A stretch of DNA of 64,000 nt from Curtobacterium sp. MCJR17_020 (GTDB lineage Bacteria; Actinomycetota; Actinomycetes; Actinomycetales; Microbacteriaceae): NCBI RefSeq assembly GCF_003234365.2, contig NZ_CP126260.1:1922001-1986000 (forward strand). Direction: 5' to 3'. The notes beneath the pieces are model-generated. The model was not told where the DNA came from and did no database searches. It worked only from the letters and a program-made list of their open reading frames with translations. A program made the translations under genes and the position numbers. Position 1 is the first letter of the stretch. Each line of letters opens with the position of its first letter. Of the stretch, positions 26,667-34,522 are shown piece by piece.

Positions 26667-27239
26667 TCAGACGCCGTGGGCGTCGAGGAAGGGCGTGGGC
26701 GGGGTCGCGGTGCCGTTCTGTCGGACCTCGAAGTGGAGGTGGCAGCCGGCGGAGAGGCCGGCGTTGCCGACCTCGGCGATGTTCTGTCCCGCAGTGACGC
26801 GTTGCCCTGGGCGGACGAGGACACCGGCCGGGAACACGTGCGCGTCGTCGGGGGTGACGCCGGCTGCGGCGTACGGGCCGGTGCCGCATGCGGCACCGAA
26901 GTCGTCGCCGGCGTGCATGGAGTAGTAGCCCAGAACCGGGTGCAGCCGGTTGCCGGAGGGCTGGAACGACCCGTAGGAGCTAATCGGCATCGTCGACCCC
27001 GCCGCGGACACGGCGCCGGGTGTCGTCGACGGCCTCGGCCGTGTCCGCGTTGCCTGGGCGGCTTCCACTGCGGCTGTCGCGCACGCTGTTGCTCGGCGTC
27101 GATCTGGTTCCCGGTAGGCGGCCTCGGTGCTGAGGGTCCGGTCACGGAGGACGGCGAGCTCGAGATCACTGCGACCAGGACGTTCGGGTGACGGAGAAGC
27201 TGTCACGCTGCAGCGCCGATCCCAGTGCGGAAGCGGCAA
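26667..27239 (-). pseudogene. M23-family metallopeptidase, degraded
   Basis: The C-terminal half retains M23 (LytM-type) landmarks: SSYGSFQPSGNRLHPVLGYY, HAGDDFGAACG (first metal-ligand motif) and GCHLHFEVRQNG (HxH). Between them the usual strand pair with the GNxxxIDHG motif is missing: PYAAAGVTPDD runs directly into FPAGVLVRPGQRVTAGQ. The N-terminal part is scrambled relative to the family (RDRTLSTEAAYREP then basic sequence), suggesting frameshifts. It lies 21 bases upstream of the DsbA-like gene on the same strand. It probably no longer encodes an active cell-wall hydrolase. Confidence 0.6.
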
Positions 27240-27433
27240 CGATCAGCGTTTGCGCGGTACCCAAGGGAGCGCTGACCGCTTCCTGGGTCTCCGCCGCCGC
27301 CGCGGCGGTGGGTGGGATACGAGATGGGCAGGGACGAGTCGAGCTGGAGAGAGGTCACGGTTCCGATCAGTGGCTTCCGGGCGAACGCGGGCAGGCGCAG
27401 CTGACGACCCAGAGGGGACGTCCGGAAGGGGGA

Positions 27434-27847
27434 TCAGATCCGCGAGACAGCAAGGCGGGTCAGCGACACCGTCGACCAGCGGTCGAACACCCGCCGTGGG
27501 CGGCTCCGGGCGAGGAGTCCGGACAGCGTGAACAGCGGCCGGTTGCGTGTTGCGACAGCGCAGGCGAGGGCCAGCGTGACCGCCGCGGTGATCACGAGTG
27601 CCGCGAACCCCGGCAGGGCACAGAACATCCCAGCGGAGCCGTCGTGGGCGTCCAGGTACGCCGTCCCCGGGACCGCCTGCATCGCCGTCACCCCGTCGGC
27701 GACCGTCGTCGTGAGTGCGGTGACGGGCGTGTCGGTGTGCGCCGTGTTGGTCTGCAACGTGACAGCGCCGAGCAGCAGCAAGACGGCAGCCGCGACTGCA
27801 GTGACCGCACGCAGCAGTCGCAGCGAGAGGAGGCGAAGAGTCGTCAT
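27434..27847 (-). CDS. Hypothetical membrane protein (137 aa)
   Basis: The ATG at 27847 starts a protein with an N-terminal hydrophobic helix (VTAVAAAVLLLLGAVTL), an extracytoplasmic loop with a DAHDGSAGMFCALPG segment, and a second helix (AALVITAAVTLALACAVA) before a basic tail. It lies between the CDF remnant and the M23 remnant. A similar small membrane protein of unknown function often sits in this position in actinobacterial metal-resistance modules. No clear SD was seen. Confidence 0.5.
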   Translation of the reverse strand: MTTLRLLSLRLLRAVTAVAAAVLLLLGAVTLQTNTAHTDTPVTALTTTVADGVTAMQAVPGTAYLDAHDGSAGMFCALPGFAALVITAAVTLALACAVATRNRPLFTLSGLLARSRPRRVFDRWSTVSLTRLAVSRI

Positions 27848-27889
27848 GGCGAGAAGTGACCGGTTCGAGACGGCCACAGTCATCGTCAC

Positions 27890-28626
27890 CGATGCTGTCA
27901 AACCGCACAATGCATGCACGCGGTGTCTGCTCGTGTTCACAGTGCATTTCCGGTTCCAGCCGGAACGTGGAGTGCTCCACGCTGACGTCGTCGAGGTCGA
28001 GGTCGAGGTCGAAGTCGAGGTCGAGGGCGGCGGGGGTGGATCCAGCAACACGTCGACCGCGTCGCGGAGCAGCGCGAAGGTGCGCGGCAGCATCAGCACA
28101 GCGATCAGGATCACCGTGATGGCATCGACGCCACTCCATCCCATGACGGCGATCACGATCGCCGCAGGGATCATGTCGGCCGAGCCGAGGACGTCGGTGA
28201 CGACGTCGAGGAACGCCGCCCGCAGGTTCAGGTTCGCGTTCCGTCTTGGTGCGAGGACGAGGATCGACACGATGTTCCCCGCGGGGCCGATCGCGCCGAA
28301 CAGCAGCAACCGCTGATGGGATCTCCTGCGGCGTCGCCAGCCGCTGGACGCCCTCGACCAGCACGAGCAGGTCGTCGACGAGGAGCACGGTGGCTTGCGC
28401 GGTGGCGGCGATCACCTCGGCGCGGGCGGATCCCAACGTGCGGCGAGCAGGGCAACCCCGGGGCTGCCCGCATCGGTGAGCATGTGGCGGACGTCGACCA
28501 ACGGCGCGAGGACCCGGTCCCGACCGCGGCGACGATCTCAGCGACGACGAACGTGCTGGCGATCGCGATCGCCACGACGGGGCGTGTGCGGTTCGTCGTC
28601 GCAGTGTGGGAGTGTCCGTGGATCAT
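27890..28626 (-). pseudogene. Cation diffusion facilitator (CDF/CzcD-like), frameshifted
   Basis: Pieces in three frames follow each other as in a CDF metal exporter. MIHGHSHTATTNRT and VAIAIASTFVVAEIVAAV come first (from 28626), then EVIAATAQATVLLVDDLLVLVEG, then NIVSILVLAPRRNANLNLRAAFLDVVTDVLGSADMIPAAIV. The cytoplasmic end VEHSTFRLEPEMHCEHE is in yet another frame, after a hexanucleotide repeat. At least three frame breaks (about 28440-28510, 28310 and 28000) exclude a working Zn/Cd exporter. Confidence 0.75.
27990..28026. repeat. GTCGAG hexanucleotide tandem repeat
   Basis: About six imperfect copies of a 6-bp unit inside the CDF remnant. They encode (ST)n or (LD)n depending on frame, and lie at the point where the CDF reading frame is lost. 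Confidence 0.7.
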
Positions 28627-28861
28627 CGGTCATCTTCGGTCGTCTCGGCGCAGCGGGTTCGTCAAGACCCCGCCAGGCTTCGAGTCCCTGGACCGGATGA
28701 GCCGAACTCTTCCGATTTCGCCTGCTCGGGGAACTGACTGTCGGCTCCGCAGTGGGTCCCGATGGCATCCGGTCGTGGGTGGGCAGTCGAGGAGGCCCCT
28801 CCACTCCCGGGCTGGAACCGTTTGCGCTCCGAGAGACCCTGGTTACCAGACGCTAAGATAG

Positions 28862-28871
28862 TTCCATGGAA
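28862..28871. promoter_or_regulatory. TTCCRYGGAA operator (site 1), overlapping a start codon
   Basis: TTCCATGGAA, a perfect palindrome whose central ATG is the start codon of the hydrolase-cupin gene. TAAGAT (28855-28860) lies directly upstream as a likely -10, so the mRNA would be leaderless and the site would cover the transcription start. Confidence 0.6.
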
Positions 28872-30071
28872 TCAAAAGCGGCAATCGCAGCGCAAGCCCG
28901 GCCTGCGGAAGATTGGACCGTCATCTCGGACGATGGCACGATCCTGGCCTGCCGGACGGTCGGTTCGGGAGACCCCGTCGTCGTGGTCCACGGAAGCTTG
29001 GCTGTGGGCGCTGCCTGGCAGCACGTCGCCGAACTCCTCGCCGACCAGTACCGCGTCACTGTCTTCGATAGGCGCGGTCGAGGGGGCAGCGGTGATGCGG
29101 ATGACTACTCCATCGAGCGGGAGATCCAAGACGTCCGAGCCGTGCTCGCCGCAGTCGGCGATCGACCGGTTCTGATCGGTCACTCGTTCGGCGGCGCGGT
29201 CGCGGCCGAGGTGGCGCGGGGTGCCGAACTCGGAGCGCTCGTTCTCTACGAACCCGGTCTCCGACTGGATGGTCCGGTCGGTGGCCCCACGGTCGGCATC
29301 ATGGAGCGCGCCCTCGTGGATGGTGACTTCGAGCGGGTGCTCGAGACCGGCTGGCGGGAGGTCGTTGGCGTTCCGGATCGCGCCATCCGTGCGGCGCATG
29401 CGTCGCCCACGTGGGGCGACCAACTCGCGCTCGTCGACACGTGGCCCCGTGAACTCCGTGCACTCGACACGCTCGCCGTCGTTCCGGCGGACTTCGCCGA
29501 CATCCGTGTCCCGACGCTGGTGCTGCGCGGTACCGAGAGCGCCGCATGGCTTCGCCACTCGAGCGAGCAGATTGCTGGCCTCATCCCCGCTGGATCGCTC
29601 GTCGAACTCGAAGGGCAGGGGCATGACGCCGGTGCCGCGGCGCCCGGAATGGTCGCGGACAGTGTTCGCTCCTTCGTCGAGGTCTCGAGCAAGATACGGG
29701 ATCCGGATGCAGCGGCGAGTGTTGTCCGTCTCCGGAGTGACACCGCGTGGAACGGGACGCGGTACGAGTCGTATCCGGCGGGACGTCCGCAGCTCACGGT
29801 GGTGCGTTACAGCATCCCGCCGCACAGCTCGCTGCCGTGGCACCGGCACGACGCCCCGAACACGGCGTTCGTGATCTCGGGGTCGATCACGCTCCAGAGC
29901 ATCGCCGGCGTGGAGCACGTCTTCCGCGCGGGAGACGCCTTCGCCGAGTCCGTCGGCGACGAACACCGAGGCTTCACAGGAGACGAACGTGCCGAGATCG
30001 TCTGCACGTACGCCGGCGCGGCGGGGGTCCCACTGTCCGTCCCGACCGGACGGGACACTGCAGGTAGTTGA
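28866..30071 (+). CDS. Alpha/beta hydrolase fused to a cupin domain
   Basis: A 401-residue two-domain protein. The N-terminal alpha/beta hydrolase (about 15-270) has VVVVHGSLAVGAAW (oxyanion), GHSFGG with nucleophile S107, and GQGHDA with the catalytic His. The C-terminal cupin (about 295-390) has LPWHRHDAPNTAFVISGSI, whose HxH is a metal-site motif, and FAESVGDEHRGF. No SD precedes ATG 28866, while TAAGAT sits six bases before it, consistent with leaderless translation. It could hydrolyse an ester or lactone and sense or convert the product; the substrate is unknown. It is the first gene of the TTCCRYGGAA group. Confidence 0.82.
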   Translation: MESKAAIAAQARPAEDWTVISDDGTILACRTVGSGDPVVVVHGSLAVGAAWQHVAELLADQYRVTVFDRRGRGGSGDADDYSIEREIQDVRAVLAAVGDRPVLIGHSFGGAVAAEVARGAELGALVLYEPGLRLDGPVGGPTVGIMERALVDGDFERVLETGWREVVGVPDRAIRAAHASPTWGDQLALVDTWPRELRALDTLAVVPADFADIRVPTLVLRGTESAAWLRHSSEQIAGLIPAGSLVELEGQGHDAGAAAPGMVADSVRSFVEVSSKIRDPDAAASVVRLRSDTAWNGTRYESYPAGRPQLTVVRYSIPPHSSLPWHRHDAPNTAFVISGSITLQSIAGVEHVFRAGDAFAESVGDEHRGFTGDERAEIVCTYAGAAGVPLSVPTGRDTAGS

Positions 30072-30133
30072 CGCGTCACCCGAATGGGCGTACGGTCATT
30101 GCTTGTAGGAACAACCAACTGGAAGAAGGAATC

Positions 30134-30709
30134 ATGAGCACCGTCAGCATCGTCGGTACCGGCAACATGGGCTCCGCACTCGCCGCACTCTTCGAGCGCA
30201 GCGGTGCCACCGTGCAGACCATCGCCCACAGCGACTTCGGCACCGCCACCATCGAGGGCGACGTCGTCGTGCTCGCCGTGCCGTACCCGGCCCTGGCCGA
30301 GATCGCCACGTCAGGCCGCGAGCGCCTCGCCGGCAAGACCGTCGTCGACATCACCAACCCGGTCGACTTCAGCGACTTCACGCCCGTCGCGATCGAGGCC
30401 GGCAACGCCGCGACCGAGCTCGCCACGCTGCTGCAGAACTCGCACGTCCTCAAGGCCTTCAACACCAACTTCGCCGCCACCCTCTCCGCGGGTGCCGTCG
30501 GGGACGCCCCGCTCACGGTGCTCGTCGCGGGCGATGCGGCCGAGGCGAAGCAGGCCTTCGTCGAGCTCGTCGCCGCCAGCGGCGCCCAGGTCCTGGACGC
30601 CGGCGCCCTGAGCCGCGCCACGCAGCTCGAGTCCGTCGGCTACCTGCAGATGGCCCTCGCGATCGGCGAGCAGATCGCGTGGACCGGCGGCTTCACCGCG
30701 GTCCGCTGA
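30134..30709 (+). CDS. NADPH-dependent F420 reductase-like dinucleotide-binding protein
   Basis: A 191-residue Rossmann protein of the F420:NADP oxidoreductase / NADP_oxidored family. The N-terminal loop VSIVGTGNMGSALAALFERSG binds NADP. Conserved DVVVLAVPYPALAEI and VVDITNPVDFSDF follow, and KAFNTNFAATL is the substrate-side motif. AAGAAGGA precedes the ATG. It is followed by a strong terminator, so it is monocistronic. The short length and missing C-terminal part are typical of the actinobacterial NADP-binding form; true F420 dependence is uncertain. Confidence 0.82.
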   Translation: MSTVSIVGTGNMGSALAALFERSGATVQTIAHSDFGTATIEGDVVVLAVPYPALAEIATSGRERLAGKTVVDITNPVDFSDFTPVAIEAGNAATELATLLQNSHVLKAFNTNFAATLSAGAVGDAPLTVLVAGDAAEAKQAFVELVAASGAQVLDAGALSRATQLESVGYLQMALAIGEQIAWTGGFTAVR

Positions 30710-30722
30710 CGCGACCCCCTTC

Positions 30723-30766
30723 CGGACGGGAGGCACGGTGCACGCCCGCACCGCGCCTCCCGTCCG
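30723..30766 (+). terminator. Terminator with the GGACGGGAGGC stem
   Basis: CGGACGGGAGGC (30723-30734) pairs with GCCTCCCGTCCG (30755-30766), with inner CGGTGC/GCACCG. It shares its outer stem with the terminator at 51199-51240. Confidence 0.82.
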
Positions 30767-30796
30767 CAGTTTCCGCACCATCCAGGAGAGGCGACC

Positions 30797-31861
30797 ATGT
30801 CCGGAGAACGGTTCGAGTTCGGGATCTTCACGTTCGGTGAACGGACGCGCCGCGCCGACGGCTCCGCTGTCGCGCCGCGCGAGCGGCTCGAGGAGGTGTT
30901 GCGGTGGGCGCGGACGGCCGACCGGGCCGGCCTCGACGTCGTGGGCGTCGGGGAGCACCACCGCTCCGACTTCGCGATCTCGTCACCGCCGGTGGTCCTC
31001 GCCGCGATCGCCCGCGAGACCGCCCGCGTGCAGCTGACGAGCACGGTCACCGTGCTGTCGAGCGCCGACCCGGTGCGGGTGTTCGAGGACTTCGCCACCG
31101 TCGACCTGCTGTCCGACGGGCGTGCCGAGATCACCGCCGGCCGCGGGGCCTACCTGGAGTCCTTCCCGCTCTTCGGACTCGACCTCGAGCGGTACGACGA
31201 GTACTTCGAGGACCGACTCGACCTGTTGTTGGCGCTTCGGCGGGACGAGGACGTCACCTGGTCCGGGACCACGCGGGCGCCGCTCGACAGTGCACCGGTG
31301 CACCCTCGACCCGTCGGCGACCTGCCGGTCTGGGTGGCGGTGGGCGGGACGCCGCAGTCCGTGGTCCGCTCCGGTCGACTCGGGCTGCCCACCTACCTGG
31401 CCGTGCTCGGTGCGCCCGATCGGTTCGCACCGCTCGCCGAGCTGTACCGTCGGTCCGCAGCGGAGGCGGGTCCCGCAGCGCTCGCGTCCGCACGTCTGGG
31501 CGTCACGAGCCACTTCCACGCCGCCCCGACCTCACAGGGCGCGCGCGACGAGTTCCACGAGCCGTACGCCGGGTACATCGGGCAGAACATGCCGAGGGTC
31601 GGACGCCTCGACCGGCCGGCATTCGAGGCGTGGGCGGGTCCGCGCGGCGCGCTCGTGGTCGGGAGCCCCGCGGAGATCGTCGACAAGATCCTGTGGGAGC
31701 ACGAGGTCCTCGGGCACGAACGATTCCTCGCGCAGGTCGGGCTCGGATCGGTCGCGCAGGACGCCACACTCCGGTCGATCGAGTTGCTCGCGACCGAGGT
31801 CGCTCCGGCGGTCCGCGCAGCACTGCGGCACGACGGAGCGACCTCCGCCGTGCGTGCGTGA
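30797..31861 (+). CDS. LLM-class flavin-dependent oxidoreductase
   Basis: A 354-residue luciferase-like monooxygenase of the single-chain bacterial group. It opens with FEFGIFTFGER, followed by the TIM-barrel core VVGVGEHHRSDFAISSPPVVLAAIA. AEITAGRGAYLESFPLFG is the flavin-phosphate region. GGTPQSVVRSGRLGLP and the late IVDKILWEHEVLGHERFL are typical of the class. GGAGAGG precedes the ATG. It sits between two terminators, so it is a single-gene unit. The oxidised substrate cannot be named; a separate flavin reductase would supply FMNH2. Confidence 0.87.
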   Translation: MSGERFEFGIFTFGERTRRADGSAVAPRERLEEVLRWARTADRAGLDVVGVGEHHRSDFAISSPPVVLAAIARETARVQLTSTVTVLSSADPVRVFEDFATVDLLSDGRAEITAGRGAYLESFPLFGLDLERYDEYFEDRLDLLLALRRDEDVTWSGTTRAPLDSAPVHPRPVGDLPVWVAVGGTPQSVVRSGRLGLPTYLAVLGAPDRFAPLAELYRRSAAEAGPAALASARLGVTSHFHAAPTSQGARDEFHEPYAGYIGQNMPRVGRLDRPAFEAWAGPRGALVVGSPAEIVDKILWEHEVLGHERFLAQVGLGSVAQDATLRSIELLATEVAPAVRAALRHDGATSAVRA

Positions 31862-31882
31862 GCGACTGAGCGGCACGTGGGT

Positions 31883-31928
31883 GATCGTCCCCTGAGGGGC
31901 TCCCCGGCCGGAGGGGAAGGGGACGATC
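31883..31928 (+). terminator. Terminator after the LLM gene
   Basis: GATCGTCCCCT (31883-31893) pairs with AGGGGACGATC (31918-31928) around a GC-rich inner hairpin. Confidence 0.7.
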
Positions 31929-32036
31929 CCAGAACGAGTCGACGACGGGGTTGCTCCTCGAACCCGGCGCTGTACCGGGCCGGCGCAGTGTCTCCCGGAA
32001 GACCGTGGTCGCGGAGCGACCGACTAGGATGGTGAC

Positions 32037-32675
32037 GTGTCATCAAACAGAGCGCTCAAGGCGGTCGCCACCGGTGCGTCACTCTCGGGATCGGACGTGG
32101 TCGTCCTGGCCCTCCACGGCTACGGGTCGAACGAACGCGACCTGGTCGGTCTGCTCGACGCCCTCGCCCTCGACCTCCCGTGGGCCTCACTCCGTGCACC
32201 CGTCGACACGCCGAACGGGGGTGCGGCGTGGTTCCCGATCTCGACCCCCGGCAACCCCGAGGCCGCTCCCGTCCTGCAGGCGACCGAGATGATCTGGGCG
32301 TGGGTCGACGAGCACCTCGCTGAGGGCACCCGTGTGTTGCCGATCGGGTTCTCGCAGGGTGGTCTGATGGCGACGCAGCTGCTCCGCACGCGGCCCGAGC
32401 GCGTGGTCGCGCCGGTCGTGCTCGGCGGGTTCGTGCTCGGTGCCGTACAGGCGGGGGACGACGAGCTCGCGGCGGGCCGACCCCGGCTGTTCTGGGGACG
32501 CGGCGCGGACGATGCGGTCATCACCGCCGACGCGGTCGTCCGCACGACCGACTGGGTCGAGCGGCACGTCTCGGCCGCGACGCACGTCTACCCGGGCCTC
32601 GCGCACGGCATCAGCGCGCAGGAGGTCGCCGACGTGCGGACCTTCGTGCGCACCGTCGTCGCATCCGTGGGCTGA
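32037..32675 (+). CDS. Alpha/beta hydrolase, phospholipase/carboxylesterase type
   Basis: A 212-residue small serine esterase. VVVLALHGYGSNERDLVGL carries the oxyanion-hole motif, and GFSQGGLMATQLL carries the nucleophile serine. GRGADDAVI gives the acid, and YPGLAHGISAQEV the histidine. The start is GTG with a modest site. Size and motif order match the YpfH/thioesterase-like carboxylesterases acting on short acyl esters. No operon partner; the next gene is convergent. Confidence 0.85.
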   Translation: MSSNRALKAVATGASLSGSDVVVLALHGYGSNERDLVGLLDALALDLPWASLRAPVDTPNGGAAWFPISTPGNPEAAPVLQATEMIWAWVDEHLAEGTRVLPIGFSQGGLMATQLLRTRPERVVAPVVLGGFVLGAVQAGDDELAAGRPRLFWGRGADDAVITADAVVRTTDWVERHVSAATHVYPGLAHGISAQEVADVRTFVRTVVASVG

Positions 32676-32783
32676 ACCGACACCCTTCGCCGCTCACTGG
32701 TCCGCAGGGCGCAGCACGGTGGGAGCCGGACGCATCTCGGTGGACGCGAGGGTGACTGCACGTGCGTCGTGGTGGTGGACCCG

Positions 32784-33059
32784 TCAGCGCCGCGCGAAGA
32801 GGCGACGGGTGAGCACGAGCAGCCGGGGGACCAGCACGTAGACCGCGAGCGGGACGACCACCGCGGTGAGGACGAGCGCTCGCGCCGGGATGGGCCACGA
32901 GGGGATCACCAACGACTCGACGAACATGCCGAGCATCGCCATCGGGAAGATGGAGATCCAGGTGACGAGCGCCCGGACGTGCACCGAGGCGAGCCCGGGC
33001 GCTGCCGGCTGGTGGTGGTTGGTTTCGTCTGCGGCGAGTGCCAGTCCGTCGTGCTCCAT
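32784..33059 (-). CDS. Small two-helix membrane protein (91 aa)
   Basis: From ATG 33059 the protein has two hydrophobic helices (ALVTWISIFPMAMLGMFVESLV and ALVLTAVVVPLAVYVLVPRLL) and a basic end, with both termini probably cytoplasmic. It resembles small DUF2798-like membrane proteins. A TTCCATGGAA operator lies 11 bases upstream, placing it in the same putative regulon as the alcohol dehydrogenase next door. Frames extending above 33059 cross the operator and are not credible. Confidence 0.6.
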   Translation of the reverse strand: MEHDGLALAADETNHHQPAAPGLASVHVRALVTWISIFPMAMLGMFVESLVIPSWPIPARALVLTAVVVPLAVYVLVPRLLVLTRRLFARR

Positions 33060-33069
33060 CCCGTGATTC

Positions 33070-33079
33070 TTCCATGGAA
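33070..33079. promoter_or_regulatory. TTCCRYGGAA operator (site 2)
   Basis: TTCCATGGAA, a perfect palindrome immediately upstream of the small membrane protein gene. In the direction of transcription it is followed by GAATCACGG, a possible degenerate second half-site like that at the alcohol dehydrogenase promoter. Confidence 0.6.
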
Positions 33080-33145
33080 TGGTTCTCTGTGCTGCCGTGA
33101 CGAGGCGCCCCGCCCGAGCCGGACGGGGCGCCTCGCGGTGAGCGA

Positions 33146-34249
33146 TCAGCGGAAGACGACGACCGGCTTGATGACGCTGCCGTTGCGGGAGTCCTCGAAC
33201 CCGTCGTTGATGTGTTCGAGGTCGTACTCGCCGATCAGCTTCTCGAACGGGAACCGGCCCTCGCGCCACAGGTCGATCAGGTGCGGGATGAAGACCTGCG
33301 GAACCGAGCTGCCCTGCACGACCGTCTTGAAGGTCCACCCCTTGACCAGGGAGTTCCCGATCTCGAAGGCCACCTCGGTGCCGGGCTTCGCAGCACCCAC
33401 GAGGGCGAGCGTCCCGCGGACGCCGAGCGCTTCGGACGCAGTCCGCAGGATCTCGCCACGGGCGGTCGTGTCCACGGCGAAGTCAACCCCGCGACCGTCG
33501 GTGATCTCGGCGATCCGGGCCGCGACGTCCTCGGTCTTCGAGTTGATCGCGTGGGTCGCTCCGAGCTCCTTCGTCATCTCGAGTCGGGAGTCGACGATGT
33601 CGACCGCGATGATCGTGGTGCACCCGGCGACGCCGGCCGCCATGACCGCTGCGCTGCCGACGGCGCCGGTGCCGAACACGATGATGCTGCTGCCCGCGGG
33701 CGGCTGCAGCTCGTTGAGCACCGTCCCGGCACCCGTGTTGAGACCGCACCCGAGCGGCCCGAGGTGCTCGAGCGGGACGTCACTGTCGATCTTGATCACG
33801 CTCTCCTCGACCACGTTCGCGTGGGTGGCGAAGGCGGACTGTCCGAAGAAGTGCGACGAGATGACCTCGCCGTCCTTCGACAGCGAGGTGCTGCCGTCGC
33901 GGCGGCGGCCGCCGAAGTCCTCGGCGAACAGGTTCTCGCAGTAGGCCATCTCACCGGAACGGCAACGACGGCAGTACCCGCAGTACGCGGCACCGAGGAC
34001 GACGTGGTCGCCGGGGACGACGCTGCGGACGGCGTAGCCGACCTCCTCGACGACGCCGGCGCCCTCGTGGCCGAGCACCGCGGGGAGCGGGGTCGGGTAG
34101 ATGCCGTCGCGCACGATCGCGTCGGTGTGGCAGACGCCCACCGAGACCATCCGCACGCGGACCTCGTTGGGCTTCAGGTCGTCCAGCTCGAGCTGTTCGA
34201 CGGAGAGTGGTTCGCCGTGCTCGCGGGCAACGGCGGCGGTGATCTGCAT
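33146..34249 (-). CDS. Zinc-dependent NAD(P)-alcohol dehydrogenase, aryl-alcohol type
   Basis: A 367-residue medium-chain dehydrogenase. Catalytic zinc residues are visible in GVCHTDAIVRDG and LGHEGAGVVEEVG. The structural-zinc lobe has CGYCRRCRSGEMAYCENL. The cofactor loop is VFGTGAVGSAAVMAA, followed by acidic VDIVDSRLE, favouring NAD. The FGGRRRDGSTSLSKDG segment is characteristic of aryl-alcohol/benzyl-alcohol dehydrogenases (XylB-like). An operator TTCCGTGGAA lies about 60 bases upstream. Likely reaction: reversible oxidation of an aromatic or long-chain alcohol to the aldehyde. Confidence 0.9.
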   Translation of the reverse strand: MQITAAVAREHGEPLSVEQLELDDLKPNEVRVRMVSVGVCHTDAIVRDGIYPTPLPAVLGHEGAGVVEEVGYAVRSVVPGDHVVLGAAYCGYCRRCRSGEMAYCENLFAEDFGGRRRDGSTSLSKDGEVISSHFFGQSAFATHANVVEESVIKIDSDVPLEHLGPLGCGLNTGAGTVLNELQPPAGSSIIVFGTGAVGSAAVMAAGVAGCTTIIAVDIVDSRLEMTKELGATHAINSKTEDVAARIAEITDGRGVDFAVDTTARGEILRTASEALGVRGTLALVGAAKPGTEVAFEIGNSLVKGWTFKTVVQGSSVPQVFIPHLIDLWREGRFPFEKLIGEYDLEHINDGFEDSRNGSVIKPVVVFR

Positions 34250-34296
34250 GATGGGGTTTCCCTTTCGACTCCACGTCGGCGTCAGTCGTCGGCGTC

Positions 34297-34320
34297 ATCC
34301 GTGAAGAATCTTCCGTGGAA
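34297..34320. promoter_or_regulatory. TTCCRYGGAA operator (site 3) with degenerate partner
   Basis: TTCCGTGGAA (34311-34320) lies upstream of the alcohol dehydrogenase; a weaker TCCGTGAA-like copy sits 14-15 bp nearer the gene. Read towards the gene, TAACATAG adjoins the palindrome, closely matching TAAGATAG at site 1. Confidence 0.6.
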
Positions 34321-34342
34321 CTATGTTACGCCAGATGAAGAC

Positions 34343-34384
34343 GTTCGCGTGCGGTCAATCGTTCGCGTGCGGTCAGTCGTCGGC
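34343..34384. repeat. 18-bp tandem repeat upstream of the alcohol dehydrogenase
   Basis: Two near-identical 18-bp units (34343-34360 and 34361-34378, one base different) and a partial third. They lie just upstream of the presumed -10/operator, so they could be an additional regulator site. Nothing else is supported between 34330 and 34522. Confidence 0.5.
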
Positions 34385-34522
34385 GTGCGTCCGCACCGTG
34401 CGGTTGACGGTACGGACCGGCGTCGTCCTGCCGGAACCTGACGACCCGACGAGCGCGGTCGTCGAGCTCGCCGCGACCAGCAGGTCGAGCGGTTCCCGGG
34501 CGACGGTGCCCGCGGAACTCGA

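Noticed and set aside
27987..28030. Hexanucleotide repeat as a phase-variation switch of the CDF gene
   Set aside because: The CDF gene has other frame breaks outside the repeat, and a 6-bp unit would not shift frame by copy-number change.
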